Source: Microcaldota archaeon (GTDB lineage: Archaea; Micrarchaeota; Micrarchaeia; Micrarchaeales; Micrarchaeaceae). From it: DNA of 21,429 bases. A program made the position numbers and the translations under genes. Below the pieces are notes generated by a model. That model searched no databases, had not been told where the DNA came from, and saw only the letters and a list, made by a program, of their open reading frames with translations. This document shows, piece by piece, positions 14,593 to 21,429 of the stretch; the stretch's first letter is position 1; each line of letters begins with the position of its first letter. The stretch lies in assembly GCA_021785805.1 (NCBI GenBank), contig JAJYEJ010000010.1, positions 1 through 21,429 of the forward strand, in the 5' to 3' direction.

Positions 14593-15285
14593 ATGGTTCT
14601 TGATACTACGGTAGAGAGGAGAGAGGCTCAGACCAGGACAGTGGATAATGTTGAGCAGCTTAGGACATTGCCGAAGGGAGTGATGCGCGCTGCAGTCAAG
14701 GTAGACGGGGTAGACGGAGAAGGAAGGTATTTCGAAAGGCACGTCAACAGGAATGGCGATTTGGGAGGCTTCGTCGAGGACACGGCATATGCTGGCAAAG
14801 ACACCTATGTAGGGGCAAAGGCGCTGGTCCTGGAAAAGGCCCGCATGACAGACCATTCGATGATTTACGGGACAACGACATTGTGCGAGGGGGCGGCATT
14901 GCAGGATGATGCGCGTTTCTATAGCGATGGCGGGATAATGCGCGGGTGGTCGCGAGGCTTTGGTGATGCACACATAGCGGAATGGGTGCTTCTCGAAGGC
15001 AATATCAACGTTGGTGGCCATGTACATGTTTATGGGATCGATAACGAAAGGAGAACCGTCCTCGGAGGACAGGGCAGCCTTACTGGCCACATGTGGATAT
15101 ACGATGGCATTAATTGGCGGAATGAGGAAGATGTGGTAGAGAGCGATGAGCATTTCGGGACACAGGAACAGGTAGATGCATTCCTGTCGAAATTGAAGAA
15201 TGACAAGCTCGTCAAGGGACAGGAGCAGATCGCTGGCCTAGTCAGGCATGGCCAGCATCAGGATATGGGAGGGCAGTCCATGTAG
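14593..15285 (+). CDS. Left-handed beta-helix repeat protein, YdcK-like
   Basis: A protein of 230 residues whose centre (about 55-175) is built from short repeats with small and hydrophobic residues every five to six positions: NGDLGGFVEDTAYAGKDTYV, then units such as GAKALVLEKARMTDHSMIYG and GDAHIAEWVLLEGNINVGGH. The GDLGG(F/Y)(V/I)E lead-in followed by such repeats is typical of E. coli YdcK and phage-borne relatives, which fold as left-handed parallel beta-helices like hexapeptide acyltransferases. I see no clear catalytic His of an acetyltransferase, so a structural or binding role is as likely. The ATG at 14593 follows AGGTGTGAT with a 3-nt spacer and lies 36 nt after a TATA-like box; the longer reading from 14527 lacks both. 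The tail is Gln/His/Gly-rich. Bacterial or viral origin is possible. Confidence 0.65.
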   Translation: MVLDTTVERREAQTRTVDNVEQLRTLPKGVMRAAVKVDGVDGEGRYFERHVNRNGDLGGFVEDTAYAGKDTYVGAKALVLEKARMTDHSMIYGTTTLCEGAALQDDARFYSDGGIMRGWSRGFGDAHIAEWVLLEGNINVGGHVHVYGIDNERRTVLGGQGSLTGHMWIYDGINWRNEEDVVESDEHFGTQEQVDAFLSKLKNDKLVKGQEQIAGLVRHGQHQDMGGQSM

Positions 15286-15301
15286 TCACGCGAGAAGGAC
15301 C

Positions 15302-15323
15302 ATGGACGAGTGAGTTCATCCAT
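15302..15323 (+). terminator. Possible hairpin after the beta-helix gene
   Basis: ATGGACGAG (15302-15310) pairs with TTCATCCAT (15315-15323) over a TGAG loop, with one mismatch and one G-T pair. It lies 17 nt after the stop codon, where a terminator could be, but has no T run after it. Confidence 0.3.
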
Positions 15324-15416
15324 ACTGGAGTAGCATTTGCCGTAACTATGCTTATTGGAAAGGGCCCACGTAGTTTATTGGATCCCGTATGGGTAGCTGA
15401 AGAAATCGGGAATATT

Positions 15417-15449
15417 AGAAAAAGATCGAAGTGGCGAAGACGCCACTTC
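15417..15449 (-). terminator. Strong intrinsic-type terminator of the pyrophosphatase gene
   Basis: GAAGTGGCG (15428-15436) and CGCCACTTC (15441-15449) make a perfect 9-bp stem with a 4-nt loop. On the minus strand it begins 4 nt after the pyrophosphatase stop codon and is followed by GATCTTTTTC. A GC-rich stem, a tight loop and a T run make this the clearest terminator in the window. Confidence 0.8.
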
Positions 15450-15453
15450 CCCT

Positions 15454-17466
15454 TTACGCTATCGTCAGGTTCAGCACATGAGGAAGCGCATAGGTCAACA
15501 GAGAGCTCGCTATTATGAGCGAGACCATGTTTATCACCTTGATCAGCGGGTTCAGTCCAGGACCGGCTGTGTCCTTGAACGGATCGCCTACAGTGTCGCC
15601 CACAACGGCGGCTTTGTGCGCCTCCGAACCCTTACCGCCGAACTTGCCTTCCTCTATGTACTTCTTGGCGTTGTCCCATGCGGCTCCACCTGTAGTCATC
15701 ATGAGGGCGAGCACGAGCCCCGATATTATGACCCCGGTGAGAAGGCCTGCAAGCGCTTCGGGACCGAGCAGGAAGCCTATCACTATCGGAGACAGTATAC
15801 CCAACATTGCCGGCGCAGCAAGAGACGATATCGCTGCCTTCGTCGTTATGTCCACAGCCCTAGCGTAGTCCGGTTCGGCCTTGCCTTCCATCAATCCTTT
15901 TATGGTTGTGAACTGATGCCTTACCTCCACCACTATCTTGGCAGCGGCAGAGCCGACAGCCTTCATCGTTATCGCTGAGAAGAAGTACGGTATCATCGCG
16001 CCTATGAATAGTCCGGAGATCACAAGCGGGTTGAGTATGTCTATAGACGTGAGGTTGGTGGCGCTTGCGAACGCGACGAAGAGTGACAGGGCTGCGAGCG
16101 CGGCCGCGCCTATTGCGAACCCTTTCGTTATCGCCTTCGTGGTGTTGCCCACCGCATCCAGCGGGTCGGTTATCTCCCTGACCTTAGCAGGCATTCCGCT
16201 CATCTCCGCTATTCCGCCGGCGTTGTCCGTTATCGGACCATAGCTGTCGACCGATACTATCACCCCGGTTAGGGAGAGCATCGCCATGGACGCTATCGCT
16301 ATGCCGTATACGCCATCCGTGGCATAAGAGAACAGTATGGCAAGCACTATCACCACCACGGGGAGGAAGGTGGCGTGCATGCCGGTAGCCACTCCATATA
16401 TTATATTAGTGCCAGCACCGGACTTCGACGCTATCGCTATCTCCTTCACCGCGCGCGTGTTCTTGTTCGTGTAATGTCCGGTTATCTGAGCAAGGAGAAC
16501 AGCTACGACTATGCCTGCGAGCATAGGGTAGAAGTAAATGAGGTTGTTCGTGTAGTAGGTGAATGCGAAGAATCCTATCAGCGCTATCACAGCAGACACC
16601 AGTATCGAATGGTTCAATGTGTCCCATATCTTGTGCTTGTTATCGGTCCCCACCACGAACGTGCCTATTATCGATGCGACTATGGCTATCCCCCCTATCG
16701 CCAAAGGCAGCGTAAGCGCAAATGAAGGCAGATTGAAGTAGTGAGCCAGAAGCATGGTTGCAAGCACCGTTATGATGTATGACTCGTAGAGGTCTGCGGC
16801 CATTCCTGCACAATCCCCTACGTTGTCCCCGACGTTATCGGCTATCACCGCGGGGTTCCTGGGGTCGTCCTCTGGGAGGCCTATCTCGCTCTTGCCCACC
16901 AGGTCTGCGCCTACGTCGGCTCCCTTGGTGTATATCCCGCCGCCTACCCTTGCGAATAGGCTCACCAGGCTTGCTCCGAAGCCGAAGCCCACAAGCAGAA
17001 GCGGGTTGTCATATAATAAATACATGATGGAAAACCCGAGCAGAGCAAGGCCGACTACGCTCATGCCGGTCACCGTACCGCCGGCAAAGGCGACGCGGAG
17101 CGCATGCCTCAGGCCTTTCTCTGCCGCTTTTGCGGTCTTGAGGTTCGCCCTTATTGATATCTGCATGCCGATGTATCCCGCTAGCGCTGAGAGCGCAGCC
17201 CCTACCGTGAACACTATCGGAGTAGGGCCTGGAACCACATTGTACATAGCCGCTATGGAGAATATTATCACCAGCACCAGCCAGAATATGAATACAGTCC
17301 TGTACTGCCTCTTCAGGAAGGCGTTCGCGCCCTCTTGGATCGCGGCTGCGACCTTGTTCATGCGCTCGTTGCCCTTCGGCTGCCTCAATATGAAAATGGA
17401 GCTCAGAAAGGCGTAGAGCAGCGCCAATACAGATGCCGCTATGGGTATCAAAATCAATGAACTCAT
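15454..17466 (-). CDS. hppA: Membrane-bound proton-translocating pyrophosphatase, K+-independent type
   Basis: An integral membrane enzyme that couples pyrophosphate hydrolysis to ion pumping. It has 670 residues (usual 660-770) and about 15-16 helices. The catalytic motifs are intact: GGGIYTKGADVGADLVGKSE (175-194), the Asp-rich DNVGDNVGDCAG (210-221) and the C-terminal GDTVGDPFKDTAGP. The diagnostic site GNTTKAITKG (440-449) has Lys at 444, where K+-dependent enzymes have Ala; K+-independent H+-pumping types have Lys. The pumped ion is therefore most likely H+, supported by the plant- and Rhodospirillum-like MAADLYESY (222-230) with E228. The ATG is preceded by GGTAGAT with a 3-nt spacer. 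It stands alone with its own promoter and terminator. It can pump H+ out using PPi from biosynthesis, alongside complex I. Confidence 0.96.
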   Translation of the reverse strand: MSSLILIPIAASVLALLYAFLSSIFILRQPKGNERMNKVAAAIQEGANAFLKRQYRTVFIFWLVLVIIFSIAAMYNVVPGPTPIVFTVGAALSALAGYIGMQISIRANLKTAKAAEKGLRHALRVAFAGGTVTGMSVVGLALLGFSIMYLLYDNPLLLVGFGFGASLVSLFARVGGGIYTKGADVGADLVGKSEIGLPEDDPRNPAVIADNVGDNVGDCAGMAADLYESYIITVLATMLLAHYFNLPSFALTLPLAIGGIAIVASIIGTFVVGTDNKHKIWDTLNHSILVSAVIALIGFFAFTYYTNNLIYFYPMLAGIVVAVLLAQITGHYTNKNTRAVKEIAIASKSGAGTNIIYGVATGMHATFLPVVVIVLAILFSYATDGVYGIAIASMAMLSLTGVIVSVDSYGPITDNAGGIAEMSGMPAKVREITDPLDAVGNTTKAITKGFAIGAAALAALSLFVAFASATNLTSIDILNPLVISGLFIGAMIPYFFSAITMKAVGSAAAKIVVEVRHQFTTIKGLMEGKAEPDYARAVDITTKAAISSLAAPAMLGILSPIVIGFLLGPEALAGLLTGVIISGLVLALMMTTGGAAWDNAKKYIEEGKFGGKGSEAHKAAVVGDTVGDPFKDTAGPGLNPLIKVINMVSLIIASSLLTYALPHVLNLTIA

Positions 17467-17721
17467 CTTATCTACCGTACATTATCATGATATTCTGCAT
17501 GCTTGCACGCGCCATCATTTTGCATGGACGTGCCAGGAGCCATAGAGTATTGAAAAGGAAGCCTATTAAAACCTTTTGAGCCCACTGCGCGGCATACTTA
17601 GGCGGGTGTCTAATTTTTCCAGGGGTGCGCATTTCTTTCAAAGACGGCAAACGCCCTTGACAAAAACATATTACTATATATATTAAATCTGCTGCTTTAT
17701 TATTAGGACGAGTGATAGAGA
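17467..17721. promoter_or_regulatory. Divergent region between the pyrophosphatase and the 532-residue gene
   Basis: A gene-free stretch of 255 nt. For the plus-strand gene there is a long TATA box, ACTATATATATTAAA (about 17673-17687), about 36-40 nt before the ATG, followed by GTGAT just before it. For the pyrophosphatase, GGTTTTAATAGG (about 17561-17572, minus strand) would give a leader of roughly 70 nt. Within that leader GCACG...CGTGC and CCAT...ATGG form an imperfect hairpin, and a 23-codon frame (17543 to 17472) ends just before the ribosome binding site. Confidence 0.5.
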
Positions 17722-19320
17722 ATGACAATTGGACTTGCATTAGCGGGCATCGCATGGGCAGCGTTAGCCGTAACGAGCGGATCTGTGCTGCCGAACCTTG
17801 CGCCGCTGATAGTGGTTTTCGTCCTGATAGTCGCAGCCGCCGGGCTGACAAGGGGGACGGACCTCTTCGGGCTGTTCGGCGTCGGGGCGATAATGGGGAT
17901 AGGCACCGGAGGCAGCGGAAGGGTAGGAAAGGGAGTAGCTGCAGGCAAGTCGGCAAGAGGGATTAAGAAGAAGATTGCCGGTTATGGAGTCGGAAAGTCG
18001 GTAGGAAATGCGCTGAAGGGGAAGATCAAACAGAGGAGGCTTGAAAAGAAGCTGGCGCGCGCTGCTTCAAGGGGAGACAGGAACGCAGCCGAAAGGCTCG
18101 CCAAGATTTACGAGAGCAGGGGCTTGGACAAGAGTGCAAAGTTAGTCAGAGACACTGCGAACGCAGCATACGGCGCCAGAAATGCAAGTATGGCTAGGGA
18201 GTTAGGCCTACCGGGTGCGATGGCTGGTGCTTCTGCTGTCGGTTGGGTAAGGCAGTCGAGAGGGCAGGGGAAGAACCTGTCAAGAGCAATCGGGAAAGGC
18301 AGGATAAGAGGGCTCAGGGTAGGTTTTGCCGGGGCGTTCGCCAGACAGGCTGAACGCAATGTCACAAAAAGTGCAGGTAAAACCGCAGCGACGCAGTTGG
18401 AATGGTCAGCCGCATTAGCGGCCGCGCATAGGGAGGCTTCCGCGACTGGCGGTTACGTCAGCGGAAGGACAAGGCGCCGTTTGGAACGCGCCGAGAGAGC
18501 GTTGGATAGAGCCACAGCGAGGCAGGATAAAGCCGCAGCATCGTCAGCGAAGCGTTATACTAAGTTATGGAACCTGACTTCAATGGACAGCGGAGGCTGG
18601 ACCAGCAGGCACATATTACATCCTTTCAGCACAACTGAAGGGCGTGCCGCAAACAGCATCGGAGCTTCGCTCAGAAGCCATGCGAGATATGAAGCGCAGA
18701 ACAACGCTTACGCAAAAGCATCAGGCGGGGAATTCGGACCTCCGGGAAGCAGATTCAGCAATATGCTGACGTTTGCGGAGGCGCACGGCACCTTGGCGGC
18801 TTCGGCGAGCTGGCTTACAGGGGTGAGTTTCAACAGGCCATCACAGCAGAAGAGCACAGGCCTCAAGGGACCGCCTCCGGAGGTGACAAAGGCAAAACCA
18901 AATAACATGCCTCCGCCAGAACCCGGAGAAGTGGCTCCGACACAGAAGGAACAGCCCGCCAAGGACGACTACGAAGCGCAATTGCATGCGAAGACCCAGA
19001 GCGCATGGAACGGAAAGGGACCCACTAAAGGTTCAAAGACAAAGGCGTACGCAACGTATATAGCGACAGGCGGCCTTGCAGGGTTCGGCTACGCGAGGAG
19101 CAGCGGCCATAACGAGGTCCTTGCCGACGCGAAGAGACAGGAGAACTGGCAGAAGAGATGGCAGGACGAGCACTTGAAGAACAAAACGGCCCGGGAGGAA
19201 TTGGACAGACAACAGAAGGAGAGGGAGCAGAAACAGAGGGACTTCGAAGAGCAGAGAAGGAAGACCGAAGAGGAAAGGAAAAGGAAGATGGACCAGGAGG
19301 AGGAATGGAAGGAGGATTGA
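17722..19320 (+). CDS. Unknown 532-residue protein: membrane N-terminus, basic Ala-rich body, coiled-coil tail
   Basis: Not a recognised family. In order: two hydrophobic helices (about 3-20 and 26-44) and a third weaker Gly-rich one (48-63); a Gly/Lys linker (64-100); long basic Ala-rich helices (100-300), including LARAASRGDRNAAERLAKIY, which looks TPR- or Sel1-like, and RRLERAERALDRATARQDKA; a Ser/Gly-rich part (300-370); a Pro-rich linker (373-417, PPPEV and MPPPEPGEV); and a highly charged Lys/Glu/Gln tail (about 469-532), very likely a coiled coil. There are no cysteines or enzyme motifs. The small-helix N-terminus plus a long cytoplasmic domain recalls secretion-system inner-membrane parts, but I have no motif for this. 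The ATG has GTGAT five nt upstream and a strong TATA box. It stands alone between the pyrophosphatase and the RCK genes. Confidence 0.7.
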   Translation: MTIGLALAGIAWAALAVTSGSVLPNLAPLIVVFVLIVAAAGLTRGTDLFGLFGVGAIMGIGTGGSGRVGKGVAAGKSARGIKKKIAGYGVGKSVGNALKGKIKQRRLEKKLARAASRGDRNAAERLAKIYESRGLDKSAKLVRDTANAAYGARNASMARELGLPGAMAGASAVGWVRQSRGQGKNLSRAIGKGRIRGLRVGFAGAFARQAERNVTKSAGKTAATQLEWSAALAAAHREASATGGYVSGRTRRRLERAERALDRATARQDKAAASSAKRYTKLWNLTSMDSGGWTSRHILHPFSTTEGRAANSIGASLRSHARYEAQNNAYAKASGGEFGPPGSRFSNMLTFAEAHGTLAASASWLTGVSFNRPSQQKSTGLKGPPPEVTKAKPNNMPPPEPGEVAPTQKEQPAKDDYEAQLHAKTQSAWNGKGPTKGSKTKAYATYIATGGLAGFGYARSSGHNEVLADAKRQENWQKRWQDEHLKNKTAREELDRQQKEREQKQRDFEEQRRKTEEERKRKMDQEEEWKED

Positions 19321-19348
19321 CGGTCGAGAATCACCCGGGCTGCTGACG

Positions 19349-20110
19349 CTAGGGCTGCTCTTTACGTTTGCCTATCTCCGCGTTTATCATCGCCTTCGAT
19401 ATCTCTTCACCGAGCTTTGTGCCGGTGGCGACCTCCGGAAGTATCATCCTATATGCCCCGGCCTTGCCAAGCTTCGGTATGCTGTCAAGCCTGCTGACCC
19501 TTGATAATATCCTCATCCTTGGATTCGCCGACTTGGCCGTCACGCATATCAGGGCATTCTGCGTGTCGTCCTCATCGCACGCGACGACTAGCCTAGCCCT
19601 GTCTATGCCTGCAGTCTTGAATGCGTCGCTTGACGCGATGATGCCTATCAGCACCGGCGTCTTCTTCTCATAGAGTTTGCGCGCCTCGGGCTCGCTGTCC
19701 GTTATCACGACATACGGTATGGATGCCGTGTTGAACTCCTTCATCAGCGCCGAAGCGAAGCTGTTGTATGGGGCTATTATGACGTGCTTCCTCAGCCGTT
19801 TTATCCTTGAGAGCGCGCCTCTTCTTTCTATATCTATGTTGTTTATGAAGCGGAAGAATACGGTCGCTATCGCCACGGCGAGCAGTGCGAATACGAATGC
19901 GTCGAGGATATTCGCTACGAATACTAGAGGGTTAGCCGCATTGGAGTATATCTGGTTTATGCTGAACGCCACATCGAGTGCAGCCAGCGTGTTCCATATC
20001 AGCGCAAGTCTTATGTCGACGCCTGCGGCGATCGTAAGCGTTATGGCTACGATGAATAGGAAGAGCGATACGAACACAACGCTCAATACAGTAGTCTGTG
20101 AATCCGCCAT
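19349..20110 (-). CDS. RCK (TrkA-N) domain membrane protein, pore-less, degenerate nucleotide site
   Basis: A protein of 253 residues: three hydrophobic segments (about 8-30, 33-52, 62-88), then a cytoplasmic RCK domain from about 106. RCK domains bind NAD(H), ATP or similar and gate K+ channels and transporters. Here the dinucleotide loop GxGxxG is changed to APYNSFA (HVIIAPYNSFASALMKEF), although the acidic residue after the next strand (VVITDSE) and the downstream NALICVTAKSANP and GAYRMILPE motifs are kept. No T-x-G-Y-G-D filter is found between the membrane segments, so it should not conduct K+ by itself. GTGAT lies three nt before the ATG. The gene begins 4 nt after the next RCK gene's stop and closes the three-gene cluster. 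It could be a regulatory partner subunit. Confidence 0.75.
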   Translation of the reverse strand: MADSQTTVLSVVFVSLFLFIVAITLTIAAGVDIRLALIWNTLAALDVAFSINQIYSNAANPLVFVANILDAFVFALLAVAIATVFFRFINNIDIERRGALSRIKRLRKHVIIAPYNSFASALMKEFNTASIPYVVITDSEPEARKLYEKKTPVLIGIIASSDAFKTAGIDRARLVVACDEDDTQNALICVTAKSANPRMRILSRVSRLDSIPKLGKAGAYRMILPEVATGTKLGEEISKAMINAEIGKRKEQP

Positions 20111-20114
20111 CGCA

Positions 20115-20891
20115 TCACTTCGAACCCCCTATGGCATTCCCTATCTCAAGGCCTGCAAGCGTTTCCGGTATCACCGTTATATCGGCGCCTGCCCGATGTA
20201 TCTTCGTTATACTGTTGATGTCGTTCGCCCTGGTTATTATCATCACCTTGGCCGATATGTGCCTTGCGGTGACCGCGCCGAGAAGGTTCGTATAATCGCT
20301 GCTGGTCAGGAATATCACCGCCTTCGCCGTGCCGGCAGAGACACGTTCCAGGGCTTCATCTTTAGTGAAGTCGTCGTGCAGGACAGGTATCCCTTCCTCT
20401 CTTAGCATGTCCACCTTGGTGCGTTCCTTTTCCACAATTACGAACCGAAGCTTATTCGACTTGAGTTCCTGAATCAGTTTTTCGGTGAGCTGAGAGTATC
20501 CGCATAGGACCACGTGCCCCTTCATGTGCCTTACGCTGACGTCCAGGACCTTCGACCTTAGGTCTGCCATGGATATCATGTTCACTATCGCGGCAACGGC
20601 AAAACCGACGACCAGTATCTTGACGATTCCATCCATGACGGAGATGGCGAATATCTCGTAAAAGCTGCTGCTGAAAAGCGGCACGGAAGAGCCCAGGATG
20701 GCGCTTGAGTCCACGCCTACGGCATCGAACAGCGCCTCGACAGTGTAGTAGCCTGAAGCAGTCGGCTGGTTGGTTATGCCGCTGATAAGATATGTTGAGG
20801 CAAAGGTGAACGCGAGCATCGCGATCCCCAGAATCACCAACCCCTTTGTCGCGAACCTGTGGATCTCCTGATGCTTTATTGGATTTACCAT
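20115..20891 (-). CDS. RCK (TrkA-N) domain membrane protein resembling a K+ channel without filter
   Basis: A protein of 258 residues laid out like a two-helix RCK channel such as MthK: helix 1 about 15-37, a pore-like stretch, helix 2 about 84-107, then an RCK domain from about 123. The pore-like stretch (SGYYTVEALFDAVGVDSS and SSSFYEIFAISV) contains no TVGYGD-type filter. The dinucleotide loop is GYSQLT in HVVLCGYSQLTEKLIQEL, a relaxed form seen in RCK domains, with E134-K135-E136-R137 following it and VKVIEKERTK-like acidic residues at the second strand (VIVEKERTK). The TNLLGAVTARH and HRAGADITVIPE motifs are intact. Its start is preceded by GGGAT. It overlaps neither neighbour: 39 nt after the first RCK gene and 4 nt before the third. 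Family secure; ion conduction doubtful. Confidence 0.75.
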   Translation of the reverse strand: MVNPIKHQEIHRFATKGLVILGIAMLAFTFASTYLISGITNQPTASGYYTVEALFDAVGVDSSAILGSSVPLFSSSFYEIFAISVMDGIVKILVVGFAVAAIVNMISMADLRSKVLDVSVRHMKGHVVLCGYSQLTEKLIQELKSNKLRFVIVEKERTKVDMLREEGIPVLHDDFTKDEALERVSAGTAKAVIFLTSSDYTNLLGAVTARHISAKVMIITRANDINSITKIHRAGADITVIPETLAGLEIGNAIGGSK

Positions 20892-20930
20892 CTAATCCCT
20901 TTGCCTTTCCCGTCTATGCCAGGCGAAACC

Positions 20931-21383
20931 TTACTTCAGAAGCTCCCTGACTATCTCCTTGCTGGCGGTCTTCTGCGGCATTGCTATGTAGTCCGCTCCG
21001 GCCTCTACCAGCTTCTCCCTTACGAAATCGTCATTCGCTCTTGTGGCTATGAATATGTGCCTGTTCATGTCCCTTGCAGTGAGGACCCCGAAAAGGTTCT
21101 TCGCATCGTTGTCCATCGCGAACGCTATCGCCTTCGCGTCCTCCACGGCAACCTCTTTCAGCGTCTTTGAGAGGGTTCCGTCACCTTCTATGGCGTTGTA
21201 CCCTAGCTCCTTCGCCTTTGATATCGCTATCGTGTCCGTATCGACCACTACGAACTTGATGCTTCGCTCGACAAGCACGTCTATTATCTTCTGCCCCACA
21301 ACCCCGAAGCCGCACACTATCACGTGATCCTTCAGTTGGAGCCTGCTAGTCACCATTCCGATGCACCCTGTTGTCAAAGCCAT
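20931..21383 (-). CDS. Soluble RCK/TrkA-N domain protein
   Basis: A protein of 150 residues that is essentially one TrkA-N nucleotide-binding fold. The loop is canonical, GFGVVG (25-30), and the second strand ends in VVVDTD (46-50) with acidic residues that choose NAD(H). KNLFGVLTARD and VEAGADYIAMP match the rest of the domain. The C-terminal regulatory half (TrkA-C) and any membrane part are missing. It is the first gene of the RCK cluster and the most canonical copy, so it may supply nucleotide sensing to the two membrane-anchored copies or to a TrkH/KtrB-type transporter elsewhere; none is in the window. A TATA-like TATTAAAA at 21406-21413, 26 nt before the ATG, predicts a leaderless mRNA. 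A second Met at residue 10 is an alternative start. Confidence 0.82.
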   Translation of the reverse strand: MALTTGCIGMVTSRLQLKDHVIVCGFGVVGQKIIDVLVERSIKFVVVDTDTIAISKAKELGYNAIEGDGTLSKTLKEVAVEDAKAIAFAMDNDAKNLFGVLTARDMNRHIFIATRANDDFVREKLVEAGADYIAMPQKTASKEIVRELLK

Positions 21384-21415
21384 TCCCTATTGGAAAGCGA
21401 CCTTTTTAATAGGCT
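21384..21415 (-). promoter_or_regulatory. TATA promoter of the RCK gene cluster
   Basis: On the minus strand CTATTAAAAAGG (about 21404-21415) has its centre about 26 nt from the ATG at 21383. That is the archaeal TATA-to-start distance, so transcription likely begins at or next to the start codon. The sequence between them has no ribosome binding site, which agrees with a leaderless message. Confidence 0.55.
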
Positions 21416-21429
21416 GCGGATACGGCCTG

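Noticed and set aside
17712..17966. 84-residue frame starting at GTG 17712
   Set aside because: It overlaps the 532-residue gene in another frame. The latter has the promoter, ribosome binding site and a coherent membrane N-terminus.
19337..19359. Direct repeat GGGCTGCT (19337-19344 and 19352-19359) as a possible attachment site
   Set aside because: Only 8 nt, one copy inside a coding end, with no integrase or tRNA nearby; likely chance.
1..21429. tRNA, rRNA, CRISPR arrays, transposases
   Set aside because: No T-loop motif in the gaps fitted a cloverleaf, no regular repeats were seen, and no recombinase or transposase motif appears in any frame I judged real.

Overview
This window looks like a piece of an archaeal chromosome. 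Promoters have TATA-like boxes about 30-36 nt upstream of start codons, and several genes appear leaderless or nearly so. Where a ribosome binding site exists it is very often GTGAT placed 3-5 nt before ATG. Surface proteins are of archaeal type: an N-terminal anchor with many N-glycosylation sequons, or a Ser/Thr-rich stalk with a C-terminal anchor. The complex I genes, the K+-independent proton pyrophosphatase, the DoxX-like protein and the small compact genes fit an acidophilic lineage such as Micrarchaeota (ARMAN) or Thermoplasmatota. That placement is inference, because the window holds no rRNA or other marker gene.

Layout. 22-2017 (+): a class I SAM methyltransferase, a hairpin-plus-T-run terminator, and an MFS transporter. 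8977-2080 (-): seven tightly packed genes in the order nuoH-I-J-K-L-M-N, encoding the membrane arm of complex I and the two-cluster ferredoxin subunit NuoI. nuoA, B, C, D are not next to nuoH; a divergent promoter region and a DoxX-like gene lie there instead. 9043-9870 (+): the DoxX-like membrane protein and a 90-residue unknown protein. 13860-10039 (-): a winged-helix protein, a large sequon-rich surface protein and a Nudix hydrolase form one unit, followed by a unit of a small membrane protein and a Ser/Thr-stalk surface protein. 13913-15285 (+): a small beta-rich unknown protein and a left-handed beta-helix (YdcK-like) repeat protein. 17466-15454 (-): a membrane proton pyrophosphatase with a very clear terminator. 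17722-19320 (+): a 532-residue unknown protein with membrane N-terminus and a charged coiled-coil tail. 21383-19349 (-): three tandem TrkA/RCK-domain proteins, two of them fused to membrane segments that lack a K+ filter.

How the genes may work together. Complex I and the pyrophosphatase are both ion pumps that set the membrane gradient. The RCK proteins are of the kind that gate K+ transport according to bound nucleotide, and K+ movement is tied to membrane potential and pH balance. The DoxX-like protein may touch the quinone pool and is transcribed divergently from the nuo genes. The remaining genes encode the cell surface and nucleotide clean-up.

Most unusual points: the separated membrane arm of complex I; replacement of the expected transmembrane-7 lysine in both NuoM (Asn) and NuoN (Glu); the filter-less RCK membrane proteins; and the 532-residue orphan protein. 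No tRNA, rRNA, CRISPR array, transposase or insertion sequence was recognised. All alignments to reference proteins were done from memory by eye.
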